DNA of 64,000 bases from Prodigiosinella aquatilis (GTDB lineage: Bacteria; Pseudomonadota; Gammaproteobacteria; Enterobacterales; Enterobacteriaceae): NCBI GenBank assembly GCA_030388725.1, contig CP128857.1, positions 1,612,001-1,676,000 of the forward strand, written 5' to 3'. Below are positions 26,501 to 34,801 of the stretch, in pieces; positions within the stretch are counted from its first letter, which is position 1; each line of letters begins with the position of its first letter. A program made the translations under genes and the position numbers. Under the pieces are notes generated by a model that worked only from the letters and a program-made list of their open reading frames with translations, did no database searches and had not been told where the DNA came from.

Positions 26501-27067
26501 ATGAACATAACTCAACAGCAAGATGGATTAAAAAAAACCTGTAGCACTATAGGCAAAAAAGTTAAGCAGTTACGGTTAGCAAGGAATATTTCGCTAAACG
26601 AGCTTTCTCGGTTGTCCGGGGTATCCAAGGCTGCGCTCTCCAAGCTGGAGTCTGGTAGTTCTAATCCTCGCGTCGATACACTGGATGCCATTGCCAGCGC
26701 ACTGCGTCTTCCATTGGGGGATCTACTGGGTGGAAATAATGAACTCTATCCCTATCTGGAAAAATATCTTCCGATGGAGACTGCCTATTCTCAGGTCATG
26801 AAGTTTCGTATCGGGTTGGGTAATATCTCTGAAATATGGCATTTACAAATGAATCCCGGGACCATTATTAATAGCCCAGCGCATATTTCTGGAACACATG
26901 AACATATCATCATCCATTATGGCGTGCTGATGATCCGGTTTGAAAACAATAAAAGTATTGTATTGCAACCTGGCGATTTTTATGCTTTTTCTGGTGATGT
27001 TCTACACTCCTATGTATGTACTGACGTGACAGTGAGTGCAACGGTGGTAATGTCCTATTCTATTTGA
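26501..27067 (+). CDS. XRE-family regulator with C-terminal cupin domain
   Basis: A 188-residue repressor-type protein. The N-terminal helix-turn-helix (about 15-72) includes LRLARNISLNELSRLSGVSKAALSKLESG, a canonical Cro/C1 fold, and the C-terminal half is a small cupin (HISGTHEHIIIHYGVL, then LQPGDFYAFSGDVLHSY) that often binds a small ligand. Such XRE-cupin proteins commonly control amino-acid or polyamine metabolism and transport genes. It converges on the chlorothreonine-type operon, separated by a hairpin, and is the obvious candidate regulator, perhaps sensing threonine or the product. No ribosome site is obvious before the ATG. Confidence 0.8.
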   Translation: MNITQQQDGLKKTCSTIGKKVKQLRLARNISLNELSRLSGVSKAALSKLESGSSNPRVDTLDAIASALRLPLGDLLGGNNELYPYLEKYLPMETAYSQVMKFRIGLGNISEIWHLQMNPGTIINSPAHISGTHEHIIIHYGVLMIRFENNKSIVLQPGDFYAFSGDVLHSYVCTDVTVSATVVMSYSI

Positions 27068-27075
27068 TGTTAACA

Positions 27076-27101
27076 AACAAGGAGCCGTGTGGCTCCTTGT
27101 T
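27076..27101. terminator. Hairpin between convergent regulator and thioesterase genes
   Basis: A perfect 11-bp stem AACAAGGAGCC with its complement at 27091-27101 closes a GTGT loop. It lies 8 bases after the regulator stop and 33 bases before the thioesterase end, so it can serve both strands. The T run is short, which lowers certainty. Confidence 0.65.
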
Positions 27102-27134
27102 ATGCAATAGCGGTTTTGCTGATTAAATTTGCAA

Positions 27135-27854
27135 CTACTCCATACAATAATGTTTATCAATAAATCGAGTAATCATTCCACTAATATCAGTCTCGTGTTG
27201 ATTTAATATAAAATGATCTCCGGGTATGCCAATCATTTGGAATGCATTTTGTGTACACTCTTGCCAGCGATAGGGTGGCGAGGGGAGTAAAGGGTCGTCC
27301 TTTCCATAGATCACCAGTATCGGCGTATTCACCAACGGGGCCTCCTGCTCAGTGTTAATAGAATTTGCTACGCTTAAATCCGCGGCGAATACCTGTAAAA
27401 ACTGCTTTATTAGCCGTTCATCCTGCTTTAACCAGTCTGGAAGTTGACCCGCCAGTTCCGCAAATTGTAATAACTGCTGTTGTGATATATCACTCAGGTC
27501 TAACGATGGGAAATGCTGCCGACAATGAATTGGTAAATTAGAAATAGCAACCAAACCAATATTTCTGTATGGATCGCGTGTACGACAGTGACTTGCCATT
27601 AAATAGGCAATATAAGCTCCCAAACTATGGCCGATGAAAACAATCGGATCTTCCGCAGGGATACGAGGAAAAAAGTCCTGAATCACTTTATCAGCTTCAA
27701 ACAATAAAGGCTCTTGGCGCCGACGTCCACGGCCCGGCATCTCCATCAGAATAATGTTAAAGTCACTGGGGAAACTTTTAGCAAATGTTCTCAATGCTGC
27801 AGCGCTACCGCCTGCATGATGGAAAATAACCAGATGAGCGCGCGGATCATTCAT
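27135..27854 (-). CDS. Type II thioesterase, probable release enzyme of the chlorinated amino acid
   Basis: A 239-residue alpha/beta hydrolase of the NRPS/PKS thioesterase family (GrsT/RifR type). It has the nucleophile elbow GHSLGAYIAY near 85, the Asp in YGKDDPLL near 185 and the His in GDHFIL near 213. It hydrolyses thioesters on carrier proteins. The start at 27854 (MNDPRAHLVIFHHAGG) is chosen over a TTG at 27872 because GAAGGG lies 8 bases upstream. The ATG lies inside the end of the exporter gene, so translation is coupled. As the operon has no elongation module, this enzyme could release the modified amino acid in free form; removal of mis-primed carriers is the alternative. Confidence 0.82.
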   Translation of the reverse strand: MNDPRAHLVIFHHAGGSAAALRTFAKSFPSDFNIILMEMPGRGRRRQEPLLFEADKVIQDFFPRIPAEDPIVFIGHSLGAYIAYLMASHCRTRDPYRNIGLVAISNLPIHCRQHFPSLDLSDISQQQLLQFAELAGQLPDWLKQDERLIKQFLQVFAADLSVANSINTEQEAPLVNTPILVIYGKDDPLLPSPPYRWQECTQNAFQMIGIPGDHFILNQHETDISGMITRFIDKHYCME

Positions 27855-28764
27855 AACGTTTCCCTTCTGCAATACGTCCCATCAATGCAGCACAGACAAT
27901 AATTATCCCACCAGTCCCCTGAAGTAAGCCGATGGTTTCGCCCATAATCGAGACGGCAAACATGGCGGCAAACGCGGGTTCCAATGAAAGAATTAATCCG
28001 ACACGTGTAGAACTGGTGGTTTTTGCCGCGTGCAATTGCATTAAAAAGGCAAAGGCTGTGGCCAGCAGACTTAAAAACAAAATATATCCCCAGACACTAA
28101 GGGAAATAGTCGGGATGATATTCAGCGACGTAGGATCAGATAGCAGAACGAAAGCCAATCCCAGGATGGCAACAGTAAACAATTCTATTAATGTAATATT
28201 AACCAGTGAATAATTTTGGCCGGAAGTCTGTCTGCCAAACATAAAGATCTGAAACCCACGGATTAACGCTGCGATCAAAATCAACGTATCACCACTGTTA
28301 AACCCAAAACCCGTGGCATTAGAAAAACTGAGTAATCCTCCTCCAGCCAGAGAAAGAAAACAGGTAAAGTAAATGAATTTACTTTGTTTACGTTTACCAA
28401 TCACTCGCTCAAAAAATGGCACCAGAACGACAGACAAGGCGATGAGAAAGCCTGCATTAGCCGCGGTAGTATGGGATACCCCCAAGGTTTCAAATGTCAG
28501 AATTGCATAGAGTAAACCGCCAAATATCAGTCCATTAACCCATTCTCCACGTTGTATGTCACGTAAACGTATCCGAGTGCCAATAAACATAAAAGGAACA
28601 GCCAGTGCAAAACGAAGCATTAAAAACAGTGGTACAGTAACACCGGCCCTAACCGTCAGTTGCATTAACGAATAACTTGCTCCCCAGGAGAGGGCGACAA
28701 CCAGTAATCCGAAATCCAATAGATAAAGCTGGGACCGGGGAAGTTGCAATGTGTCATGAGACAT
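27847..28764 (-). CDS. EamA/DMT-family exporter (RhtA-like amino-acid efflux candidate)
   Basis: A 305-residue inner-membrane protein with about ten helices and two EamA repeats (about 15-145 and 160-295). The family includes RhtA, which exports threonine and homoserine, as well as other metabolite exporters. The first helix GLLVVALSWGASYSLMQL and the FLIALSVVLVPFFERVI segment are typical. It lies between the editing hydrolase and the thioesterase in a six-gene operon; AAGGA precedes the ATG by 8 bases. Given the threonine-directed adenylation protein and halogenase, export of a threonine analogue is a natural reading. Substrate is inferred from context. Confidence 0.82.
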   Translation of the reverse strand: MSHDTLQLPRSQLYLLDFGLLVVALSWGASYSLMQLTVRAGVTVPLFLMLRFALAVPFMFIGTRIRLRDIQRGEWVNGLIFGGLLYAILTFETLGVSHTTAANAGFLIALSVVLVPFFERVIGKRKQSKFIYFTCFLSLAGGGLLSFSNATGFGFNSGDTLILIAALIRGFQIFMFGRQTSGQNYSLVNITLIELFTVAILGLAFVLLSDPTSLNIIPTISLSVWGYILFLSLLATAFAFLMQLHAAKTTSSTRVGLILSLEPAFAAMFAVSIMGETIGLLQGTGGIIIVCAALMGRIAEGKRYE

Positions 28765-28773
28765 AGTCAGTCC

Positions 28774-29436
28774 TTAAACCGCATGAGAGGCATCGTAGCT
28801 GATACGCAACTTGCCTTTTTTAAATTTGACCGACTTAATGGAGAATTCGGTAATTTTATTGAGATTATCTACATGAGTGCCCCCGCAAGGCATGGGTTCG
28901 GTTCCTTCAATCAGACATAGACGCGTTTCTTCTTCATGCCAGGTTGTGACGGGTCGTCCATCTTTGAGCAACTCCTGAATGTTTGCCTGAATAAGCGGTA
29001 ATGGCAGTTTGTCGACCAGCATGGCTGTCGAGCCCATTGGCGAAAATTCGACTCGCGACTCGCCTGGGAAATGGTGTCCGCTGATAGCCATCCAACCGTA
29101 TTGGCGCATTTCCCAGTTCAGAAGGTGGCCTGCGGTATGCAACGCTGCATGTAACAAGCGATCCGCTGCTGAGAGTGTGGCGGTCAACGGGACGCCATCC
29201 ATAGTGCTCAGTGGCGCTTCGGGATAGAGGATTACTTTATCTGTGGAGAGTCTACCGACACGCACCGGGATATCATTGACCCAACCAACATCGGCGGGTT
29301 GCCCCCCGCCCTGTGGATGAAAAATATTGTCTTTTAGTGCAATCCATTGGCCTGATTCATCAGAACCGCTGTCAATAATTTCACTTGATGAGTGAAAACG
29401 GTAAGTATCATCAAGGTAACACTGAATTTGAGTCAT
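28774..29436 (-). CDS. AlaX-type trans-editing aminoacyl-tRNA hydrolase
   Basis: A 220-residue stand-alone AlaRS/ThrRS-type editing domain. The N-terminal FHPQGGGQPADVG (near 39-51) is the AlaX signature. The metal-binding pairs are H100-T-A-G-H104 and C184-G-G-T-H188, the HxxxH and CxxxH sites that deacylate mischarged tRNA. Catalytic aminoacylation and anticodon parts are absent, so it is not an AlaRS fragment. GGGAGAG stands before the ATG, 15 bases after the halogenase stop. AlaX proteins usually clear Ser- or Gly-tRNA(Ala). Inside an operon predicted to make a chlorinated threonine, I infer protection against misacylation by the product. A general Ser-tRNA(Ala) editor carried by chance is the alternative. 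Confidence 0.88.
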   Translation of the reverse strand: MTQIQCYLDDTYRFHSSSEIIDSGSDESGQWIALKDNIFHPQGGGQPADVGWVNDIPVRVGRLSTDKVILYPEAPLSTMDGVPLTATLSAADRLLHAALHTAGHLLNWEMRQYGWMAISGHHFPGESRVEFSPMGSTAMLVDKLPLPLIQANIQELLKDGRPVTTWHEEETRLCLIEGTEPMPCGGTHVDNLNKITEFSIKSVKFKKGKLRISYDASHAV

Positions 29437-29451
29437 CGAATCTCTCCCGCG

Positions 29452-30399
29452 TTACGCGCCAGTTGACAGTTGGGTAAAGGGTTGACCAAGCAAATTATGA
29501 GACACGACACGATTGTTTCTGTTGTGATTTTGACCAGACACAATTACGCAGCCAAACTTATCAAGTGGGATATTCCCGCCGTATTCACTTACCTGATCAG
29601 TATTGGGATAAATATCGACGTAGCTTGGTGCGTAGCGGGATGCAAAGCCCATACGATAGTTTTTCTCGGAAATATTAGGATAAGAAGCGTGCATAAGTGT
29701 TGACCAGAAGATCACGCATTGGCCCGCTTTCATTTCCAGTGGGACTGCTTGTTCTTCATTTGGTTTCCAGTTTGGATCGACTTGAAGATTCCGGTAGTCA
29801 TAACCAAAGAATCCACGGTTTTTTCCCTCTTTATTCAAAGCATTAATAATGTCGGTCTGGTAAGCCATCGACTTGGTTTCGTCATAGTTCATTTTCTTGT
29901 GAGTGCCAGGCATGATTTCCAGACAGCCATTTTCAATTGTCGCATCGGTAAAAGCGGTCCAAACTGTTAGTGTTCCTTTACCAAACTGCTCTTCAGTTTC
30001 ACCGGGCCACAAGATTTGTGGTTTACCGCTGGCGTTGGCAAAGGTGTCTGCCTGATGCCAATCGGTGCCTTCATCCCCTGGATATTTTGGGAAAAACTCC
30101 GTTCTCCAGCACAAGACATCGTCACCCAGAATACTGGATACGGCCGCCACTATCTGTGGATTGGTAATATGCTGGCTGAGTAGTTGAATATCTAAGTGGC
30201 GATCATAGTTTGATATATTGGTGGCCGCGCCATAAGAGTCTGCAGGATAAGCTGCGTTACTACGATTGGGTAGTTGACGGCGTATTATATTCCACATTTC
30301 CGCCATTTCTTCTGGAGTGTAAATAGTGATCGGACCAATGAATCCATTGTTATGAAAATTTGCCAACTGTTCTTCATTTAAGTTTAGTGTTTTATTCAT
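29452..30399 (-). CDS. SyrB2-like Fe(II)/2-oxoglutarate-dependent halogenase
   Basis: A 315-residue cupin enzyme closely similar to SyrB2, which chlorinates the C4 methyl of carrier-bound L-threonine in syringomycin synthesis. In the iron site the usual His-X-Asp is His115-Gln-Ala117, leaving a coordination site for chloride, the hallmark of these halogenases. The distal His is in STLMHAS (His237) and the 2-oxoglutarate Arg in MGFASRY (Arg255). WRTEFFPKYPGDEGTDW and GFFGYDYR are nearly as in SyrB2. The start at 30399 is chosen over 30408 because AGAAGG is 9 bases before it and touches the earlier one. It follows the carrier gene by 2 bases. It needs Fe(II), 2-oxoglutarate, O2, chloride and an aminoacyl carrier. 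Confidence 0.95.
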   Translation of the reverse strand: MNKTLNLNEEQLANFHNNGFIGPITIYTPEEMAEMWNIIRRQLPNRSNAAYPADSYGAATNISNYDRHLDIQLLSQHITNPQIVAAVSSILGDDVLCWRTEFFPKYPGDEGTDWHQADTFANASGKPQILWPGETEEQFGKGTLTVWTAFTDATIENGCLEIMPGTHKKMNYDETKSMAYQTDIINALNKEGKNRGFFGYDYRNLQVDPNWKPNEEQAVPLEMKAGQCVIFWSTLMHASYPNISEKNYRMGFASRYAPSYVDIYPNTDQVSEYGGNIPLDKFGCVIVSGQNHNRNNRVVSHNLLGQPFTQLSTGA

Positions 30400-30401
30400 T
30401 T

Positions 30402-30674
30402 TTAACATCCTTCTTTTGAAAGGTAATTAGCAGATGAAAATACTTCGTCTAACGTTGTGTTATATAATCTTTCAATGGAAAGACTAAGGCCAAATTCATT
30501 TTTAACTCGTTCGTTCAATGAGATTGCAATCATAGAATGACCACCAATATCTAGAAAATTCTCATCCTTAGATATTGGTTGCTCCAGTATATCTTCTAAC
30601 CAAGATATATATTTTTTTAATGCTTTTGATTTAATTTGACTATCTTGTTTAATTGTATCATTAGTGATGTTCAT
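30402..30674 (-). CDS. Stand-alone peptidyl carrier protein
   Basis: A carrier of 90 residues with the phosphopantetheine site DIGGHSMIA (Ser near residue 46), followed by the helix AISLNERVKNEFGLSLSIERL. It would hold the aminoacyl thioester during halogenation, as the T domain of SyrB1 does. The start at 30674 (MNITNDT) is preceded by GGAG 8 bases upstream; the longer frame from 30716 adds 14 residues with no family support. Its start lies inside the 3' end of the adenylation gene, giving coupled translation. Separate A and T proteins replace the SyrB1 fusion. Confidence 0.88.
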   Translation of the reverse strand: MNITNDTIKQDSQIKSKALKKYISWLEDILEQPISKDENFLDIGGHSMIAISLNERVKNEFGLSLSIERLYNTTLDEVFSSANYLSKEGC

Positions 30675-32211
30675 AGGTTGCTCCAGTGAGTGAGTATATA
30701 ATGTTATTTTTATCAACTTTCCCGTTAACTGTTTTAGGCATAATGTCTATTTTTCTATAGAGTGCCGGACGCATATAAACCGGTAATAGATTTTTTGCCA
30801 TAGACTTTAATTTTTCAATAATTTCGGCAGCTGGCGTCGTAGAAGTAAAAAAACAGACTAAGTGATGGCCGTGCAACTCAGAATGGGTAGCGATAACGGA
30901 TATATCATTGATACTTTCCATCTGGGCCAGGATTGATTCTATTTCGCCTATTTCTATACGATAGCCATGAATTTTGACTTGTTGATCACAGCGACCCAAA
31001 TAAATTAAATCATTATTGGCATTATGTTGAACAATATCTCCGGAACAGTAATATCGATGTGAAATACCATCATTTCCCAGCCATACAAATTTGCCACTTT
31101 CTTCATTATCAATATTTAGATATCCACAGGTGACCTGAGGACCAGACAGTAAAAGTTCACCGCTATTATCTGGCCATTCATGATCACCAAGTGGTTGGAT
31201 AATATAATAAAACCCAGGGAGTATTTTCCCGATGTTAGATTCGGACCGTTTTAAATCACTCTCATTTATTATGTGCCAACTGGCATGAACTGTGGTTTCA
31301 GTAATGCCATACATATTAACCAATAGCGGAGAAGACAGACCGAAATGATGATTCCAGTTTTTTAATGTCTGGAAATTGAGTCTTTCCCCACCAAAAATAA
31401 TAAATCGTAACGACAGCTCCCATGGCTTAAGCTGACAAAGCTTTTCTGCATTGATGGAAAAAGCCGTTGGAGTTTGGTTTAAAATCGTGACTCTCTCATT
31501 TTTAATGAGTCTGGTCAGTTTCTCTGGCATCACCCGGGTTTCCTCATCCGGGATCAGTAGTGTGGCGCCATAGGCAAGAGCTGACCATATCTCCCAGACT
31601 GAAAAATCGAATGCATAAGAGTGATACATCAATACGACATCTTTCTCACTGAAGTGGTAGAGGCTGTCTGTTGCCGCAAATAGTGCGCGTAGGCTTTGAT
31701 GGGAAACGGGAACCCCTTTCGGTCTGCCAGTCGTGCCGGAGGTGTAAATCACGTAGGCAATTCCGTCTGGAGTCGACTCATCGTGACTATTTTCTGTCGG
31801 TTTGGCATTAATGATGTCGCTAATGTCTTTGCTACGAAAGCCGGGATGCAATGACGTTTGTGTATCACTGATAATGAGTGCTGGTTGAGCATCGTCAAGT
31901 ATCAGCTGATTTCTTTCTCTGGGGGCTTTTTTATCTATAGGTACATAGGCTGCTCCTACACTTTGTACCGCAAGTAGTGCTGCGATAAGTTCAACCGACG
32001 GAAAAAACTCAACGGCGATAAGATCACCTGTTTTGATGTCTTGTCCACGCAGATAGTTGCCAATATTGATTATCTGGTTTTGTAGATCTCGGTAACAAAC
32101 GCTCTTGACACAGTCTTTTACTGCGATGCGCTCTGGATATTTTGTCGCGGCGTCAAAGAAACAATGCAGTAGCGTTGCGTGATCTTCCATTGGGGTTAGG
32201 TTTGTAGCCAC
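30661..32211 (-). CDS. Stand-alone adenylation protein, predicted L-threonine-activating
   Basis: A 516-residue NRPS A domain without attached carrier or condensation domain. Core motifs: YVIYTSGTTGRPKG near 153, YGITETT near 290, the Asp of YCSGD near 375 and the NGKVDK lysine near 500. Reading the ten pocket residues by eye gives D-F-W-N-I-G-M-V-H-K, one conservative change from the threonine code DFWNVGMVHK. It would load L-Thr-AMP onto the carrier encoded next. It is the first gene of the operon: a GTG start with AAAGGAGG 7 bases upstream. The N-terminal region is short, as for SyrB1-like loaders. Confidence 0.9.
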   Translation of the reverse strand: MATNLTPMEDHATLLHCFFDAATKYPERIAVKDCVKSVCYRDLQNQIINIGNYLRGQDIKTGDLIAVEFFPSVELIAALLAVQSVGAAYVPIDKKAPRERNQLILDDAQPALIISDTQTSLHPGFRSKDISDIINAKPTENSHDESTPDGIAYVIYTSGTTGRPKGVPVSHQSLRALFAATDSLYHFSEKDVVLMYHSYAFDFSVWEIWSALAYGATLLIPDEETRVMPEKLTRLIKNERVTILNQTPTAFSINAEKLCQLKPWELSLRFIIFGGERLNFQTLKNWNHHFGLSSPLLVNMYGITETTVHASWHIINESDLKRSESNIGKILPGFYYIIQPLGDHEWPDNSGELLLSGPQVTCGYLNIDNEESGKFVWLGNDGISHRYYCSGDIVQHNANNDLIYLGRCDQQVKIHGYRIEIGEIESILAQMESINDISVIATHSELHGHHLVCFFTSTTPAAEIIEKLKSMAKNLLPVYMRPALYRKIDIMPKTVNGKVDKNNIIYSLTGATYEHH

Positions 32212-32861
32212 GTTGTCCTCCTTTCGTTCTTAATAAACATACAATCAAAAATTAAAACGAACAAATATTTTTTATATGTTAATTTTAACTTAACAAATCT
32301 ACATAATGATTTAATAGAATATGTATAAATTACATTTGGTTAGTGTTTTTTGATTTATTTTTGTTGATTTTTTTAACCTAAAAAATGTGGATATTTTTAC
32401 TTATTGTTTCTTATTAAGAACAGTTAGGCCTGCATCTAAACATGAGGCCTCCCTGTGGATTGCTAACCATCGGTTAGCGTGTGGTTTAGAACGATCAAGT
32501 GATAAATGCAGAGAAATCTGATGTGCTATACCCAATAGATTTCAAGATGCAGGAAGGTGGCAACCAAGGGCGTGGGGGGAGTTAGCGTACTTGCGGTTTA
32601 AACGATGATGGGGACAAATGACTATTGCCCAGTGATGAGAGACAGGTCAATATACCGAAACAGATAACCGGTTTAATTTGACTGTTTCAGCGCGGTTGCA
32701 CAGAGAGCCGTCGCTTGCATATTATTGATTGTCCATCACCGGTGGTCAGCGATGATGTTGGTTGATATATTGTTGAATTTATTTAATTAAATATCATTTC
32801 TCAGGAAAAGGAACTGAATTGATCAGTTCATTGATGGCTAACCCGATCGTTAATAAAGGCG
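32212..32861. other. AT-rich divergent promoter region
   Basis: This 650-base stretch separates the minus-strand adenylation gene from the plus-strand membrane protein. The part nearest 32212-32420 is very AT-rich and should hold the operon promoter. No reading frame is supported. An ERIC-derived half element lies at 32527-32570. I could not define a specific operator. Confidence 0.5.
32527..32570. repeat. ERIC-derived partial repeat
   Basis: It starts TATACCCAATAGATTTCAAG and continues GCAGGAAGGTGGCAA, matching the left arm of the full ERIC at 1886-2012 and of the copy at 37121. The rest of the element is lost or strongly diverged. Confidence 0.6.
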
Positions 32862-33644
32862 GTGGCATACTTGGACCTATTTACCATTAAATTGCTTGTC
32901 ACGCCGATTCTGATGCTTGTCGTTTCTCTGGCTGTCCGGAAGTGGGGGAGTTTCGTTGGCGGTATACTCTCCGGCATGCCGCTGACATCTGGCCCGGTGG
33001 CTGTCTTTCTGGCGGTCGAACAGGGGCCGCATTTTGCCGCTGAAGCGGCTGGTGCCGCGTTATCCGGACTGAGTGCGGTATTACTCACCTATCTTTTCTA
33101 TTTTATCCTGACCCGCTTCCTTTCCATTCTGGTGGCTGGTGTCAGTGCTCTCTGTTTCTTTGGGATGATCTCCACACTGTTTCTATTCTTAGCATCAACG
33201 GAAGGCGCGATTATTGTCAGTGTCGTGGCGATTATCATCATCCTGCGGTTAACTGACAGTGGTGAGAGGGCAGTAAAAGAACCGGCAGTACCATACTGGG
33301 ATATTCCTTTGCGTATGCTTACTGCAACAGCGTTGCTGTTTGCGATTACTTCCTCTGCACACCTGCTCGGCCCCCAGATAAGTGGCATGCTTGCTCCTGT
33401 CCCCGTTATTGCCTGGCCATTGACGCTATTTGCCCACATTCAAGGGGGAAGAAGAGACATGGCCGCTGTGGTGCGTGGTAACGCAGTCAGTGCAACGGGA
33501 GTCATCCTGTTCTATGTGGTAATCCGGGAACTGATACTCTGGGCTGGGGTGCTGGCGACGTTTATTCTGGCTTTTATGGCGTCAGTGGTTGTCACGGTTT
33601 TGCTGACCGGCGTCATGCGGCGTTCGGCAAGCGTCGTTTTATAG
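32862..33644 (+). CDS. Multipass inner-membrane protein of unknown function
   Basis: A 260-residue, strongly hydrophobic protein with about seven to eight predicted helices. It begins with GTG, with AAAGG upstream. Recognisable blocks are GGILSGMPLTSGPVAVFLAVEQG in the first third and GMLAPVPVIAWPLTLFAHIQGG in the last third; the similar Gly-Pro-rich turns suggest an internal repeat, as in small two-domain carriers. I do not recognise the family with certainty. It stands alone between the chlorothreonine-type operon (divergent) and the ddp regulator. A role in transport is possible but not shown. Confidence 0.7.
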   Translation: MAYLDLFTIKLLVTPILMLVVSLAVRKWGSFVGGILSGMPLTSGPVAVFLAVEQGPHFAAEAAGAALSGLSAVLLTYLFYFILTRFLSILVAGVSALCFFGMISTLFLFLASTEGAIIVSVVAIIIILRLTDSGERAVKEPAVPYWDIPLRMLTATALLFAITSSAHLLGPQISGMLAPVPVIAWPLTLFAHIQGGRRDMAAVVRGNAVSATGVILFYVVIRELILWAGVLATFILAFMASVVVTVLLTGVMRRSASVVL

Positions 33645-33866
33645 CGATTGCACCATAGCTTTACCAGGTTGCCTGTTTGTTGTGCAATGGTGACCTGTTT
33701 CCCTCTCTCTTGTTATCCCTTCGTTTTAGCGTATTCCTGTGAGCCCCTTGTCGCACACTGCTTGTTATGAAAAAGCCACGTTTATTTCAGTATTGGCATA
33801 ATCCATGCATTGTTACTTTTATAACAAATGTCATAAGTATGATGGATGAGTAACAAAGGGCTAATG

Positions 33867-34742
33867 ATGAGTGATAACCAGGATGTCATTGCGCAGATAG
33901 AAGCCTCGTTTGCGGTACAGACGCCGACAGGCAAACGCATTGCCGGATACCTGCTGGCGAATCTGGCACAGGTGCCGTTTGAAACAGCAGACAGTATTGC
34001 CCGCAGTGCGGCCACCAGCGGTATTTCGGTGGGGCGTTATCTGCGCAGTCTCGGCTACCGCAATTTGGATGACTTCAAACGCACACTGCGTCAACAAAGC
34101 GGCGGTGGCCTCTATCAGCCATGGCTGGTGACGGATCGTCTTGGTGCCTATCAGGAACGCCGACAGCAACCGCAACCGCAAAAGTTACAACAGGCGTTAA
34201 CGCTAGAACTGGAGGCCATCAACCATGTCTATCAACTGGCGCAGAGCGAGAGCTTTGCCCGCATCAGCCGCCGGCTGGCCCAGGCAGATGCGGTGTTTAT
34301 TCTGGGTATTCAGTCCACCCGCGGGATCGCTAATGCCTTTTACAGCCATCTGGAGTATTTGCGCCCCAAAGTCTATTTCGCCGACGGGCTTTCCGGCACC
34401 TATGTGGAATCGCTGAATTCGGAATTTGCTTCGCCGTATTTGGTGGTGACCGATACTCGCGCCTATTCAGTGGTAGCCCAGAAATATTGTCGGGTAGCCG
34501 GTGAACGGGGCCTGAATGTGGCATTAATTACCGACATTTACTGCCCCTGGGCGCGTGACTACCCCGTCGATTTGTTGCAAGTGAAGACCGATACGGGGCA
34601 GTTCTGGGATTCGTTGGCACCACTCAGTTGCCTGTTTAACTTGCTGATTTCGGCAGTGTTGGAACTTGGTGGTACGGAGATAGAGCAACGACTGGCGGAT
34701 AACCGTCAGCTGCAAAAACAGTTCGGTCAGTTCGAATCCTGA
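33867..34742 (+). CDS. RpiR/MurR-family transcriptional regulator of the ddp operon
   Basis: A 291-residue regulator with an N-terminal RpiR helix-turn-helix (about 10-75, including DSIARSAATSGISVGRYLRSLGY) and a C-terminal SIS sugar-phosphate isomerase-like domain (about 120-260, ADAVFILGIQSTRGIANAFYSHLEYL). The start at 33867 has AAGGG 7 bases upstream; earlier in-frame ATGs at 33846 and 33864 are possible. SIS domains usually bind amino-sugar phosphates; MurR, the best-known relative, senses MurNAc-6-phosphate. It sits directly before ddpX in the same direction, so it likely controls uptake of cell-wall dipeptides. Confidence 0.82.
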   Translation: MSDNQDVIAQIEASFAVQTPTGKRIAGYLLANLAQVPFETADSIARSAATSGISVGRYLRSLGYRNLDDFKRTLRQQSGGGLYQPWLVTDRLGAYQERRQQPQPQKLQQALTLELEAINHVYQLAQSESFARISRRLAQADAVFILGIQSTRGIANAFYSHLEYLRPKVYFADGLSGTYVESLNSEFASPYLVVTDTRAYSVVAQKYCRVAGERGLNVALITDIYCPWARDYPVDLLQVKTDTGQFWDSLAPLSCLFNLLISAVLELGGTEIEQRLADNRQLQKQFGQFES

Positions 34743-34801
34743 CGCTGAGTGGACTGAGACTGTATTGCACGATTTTGATGATGAGAGAGGGAAATACCGT
34801 G

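Noticed and set aside
28774..29436. Fragment of alanyl-tRNA synthetase
   Set aside because: All editing-site motifs are intact, it has its own ribosome site and a normal stop, and its length is that of stand-alone AlaX proteins.
29452..30399. Annotation as phytanoyl-CoA or ectoine hydroxylase
   Set aside because: The fold family is shared, but the iron-binding Asp is replaced by Ala as in SyrB2-type halogenases and the surrounding sequence is SyrB2-like throughout.
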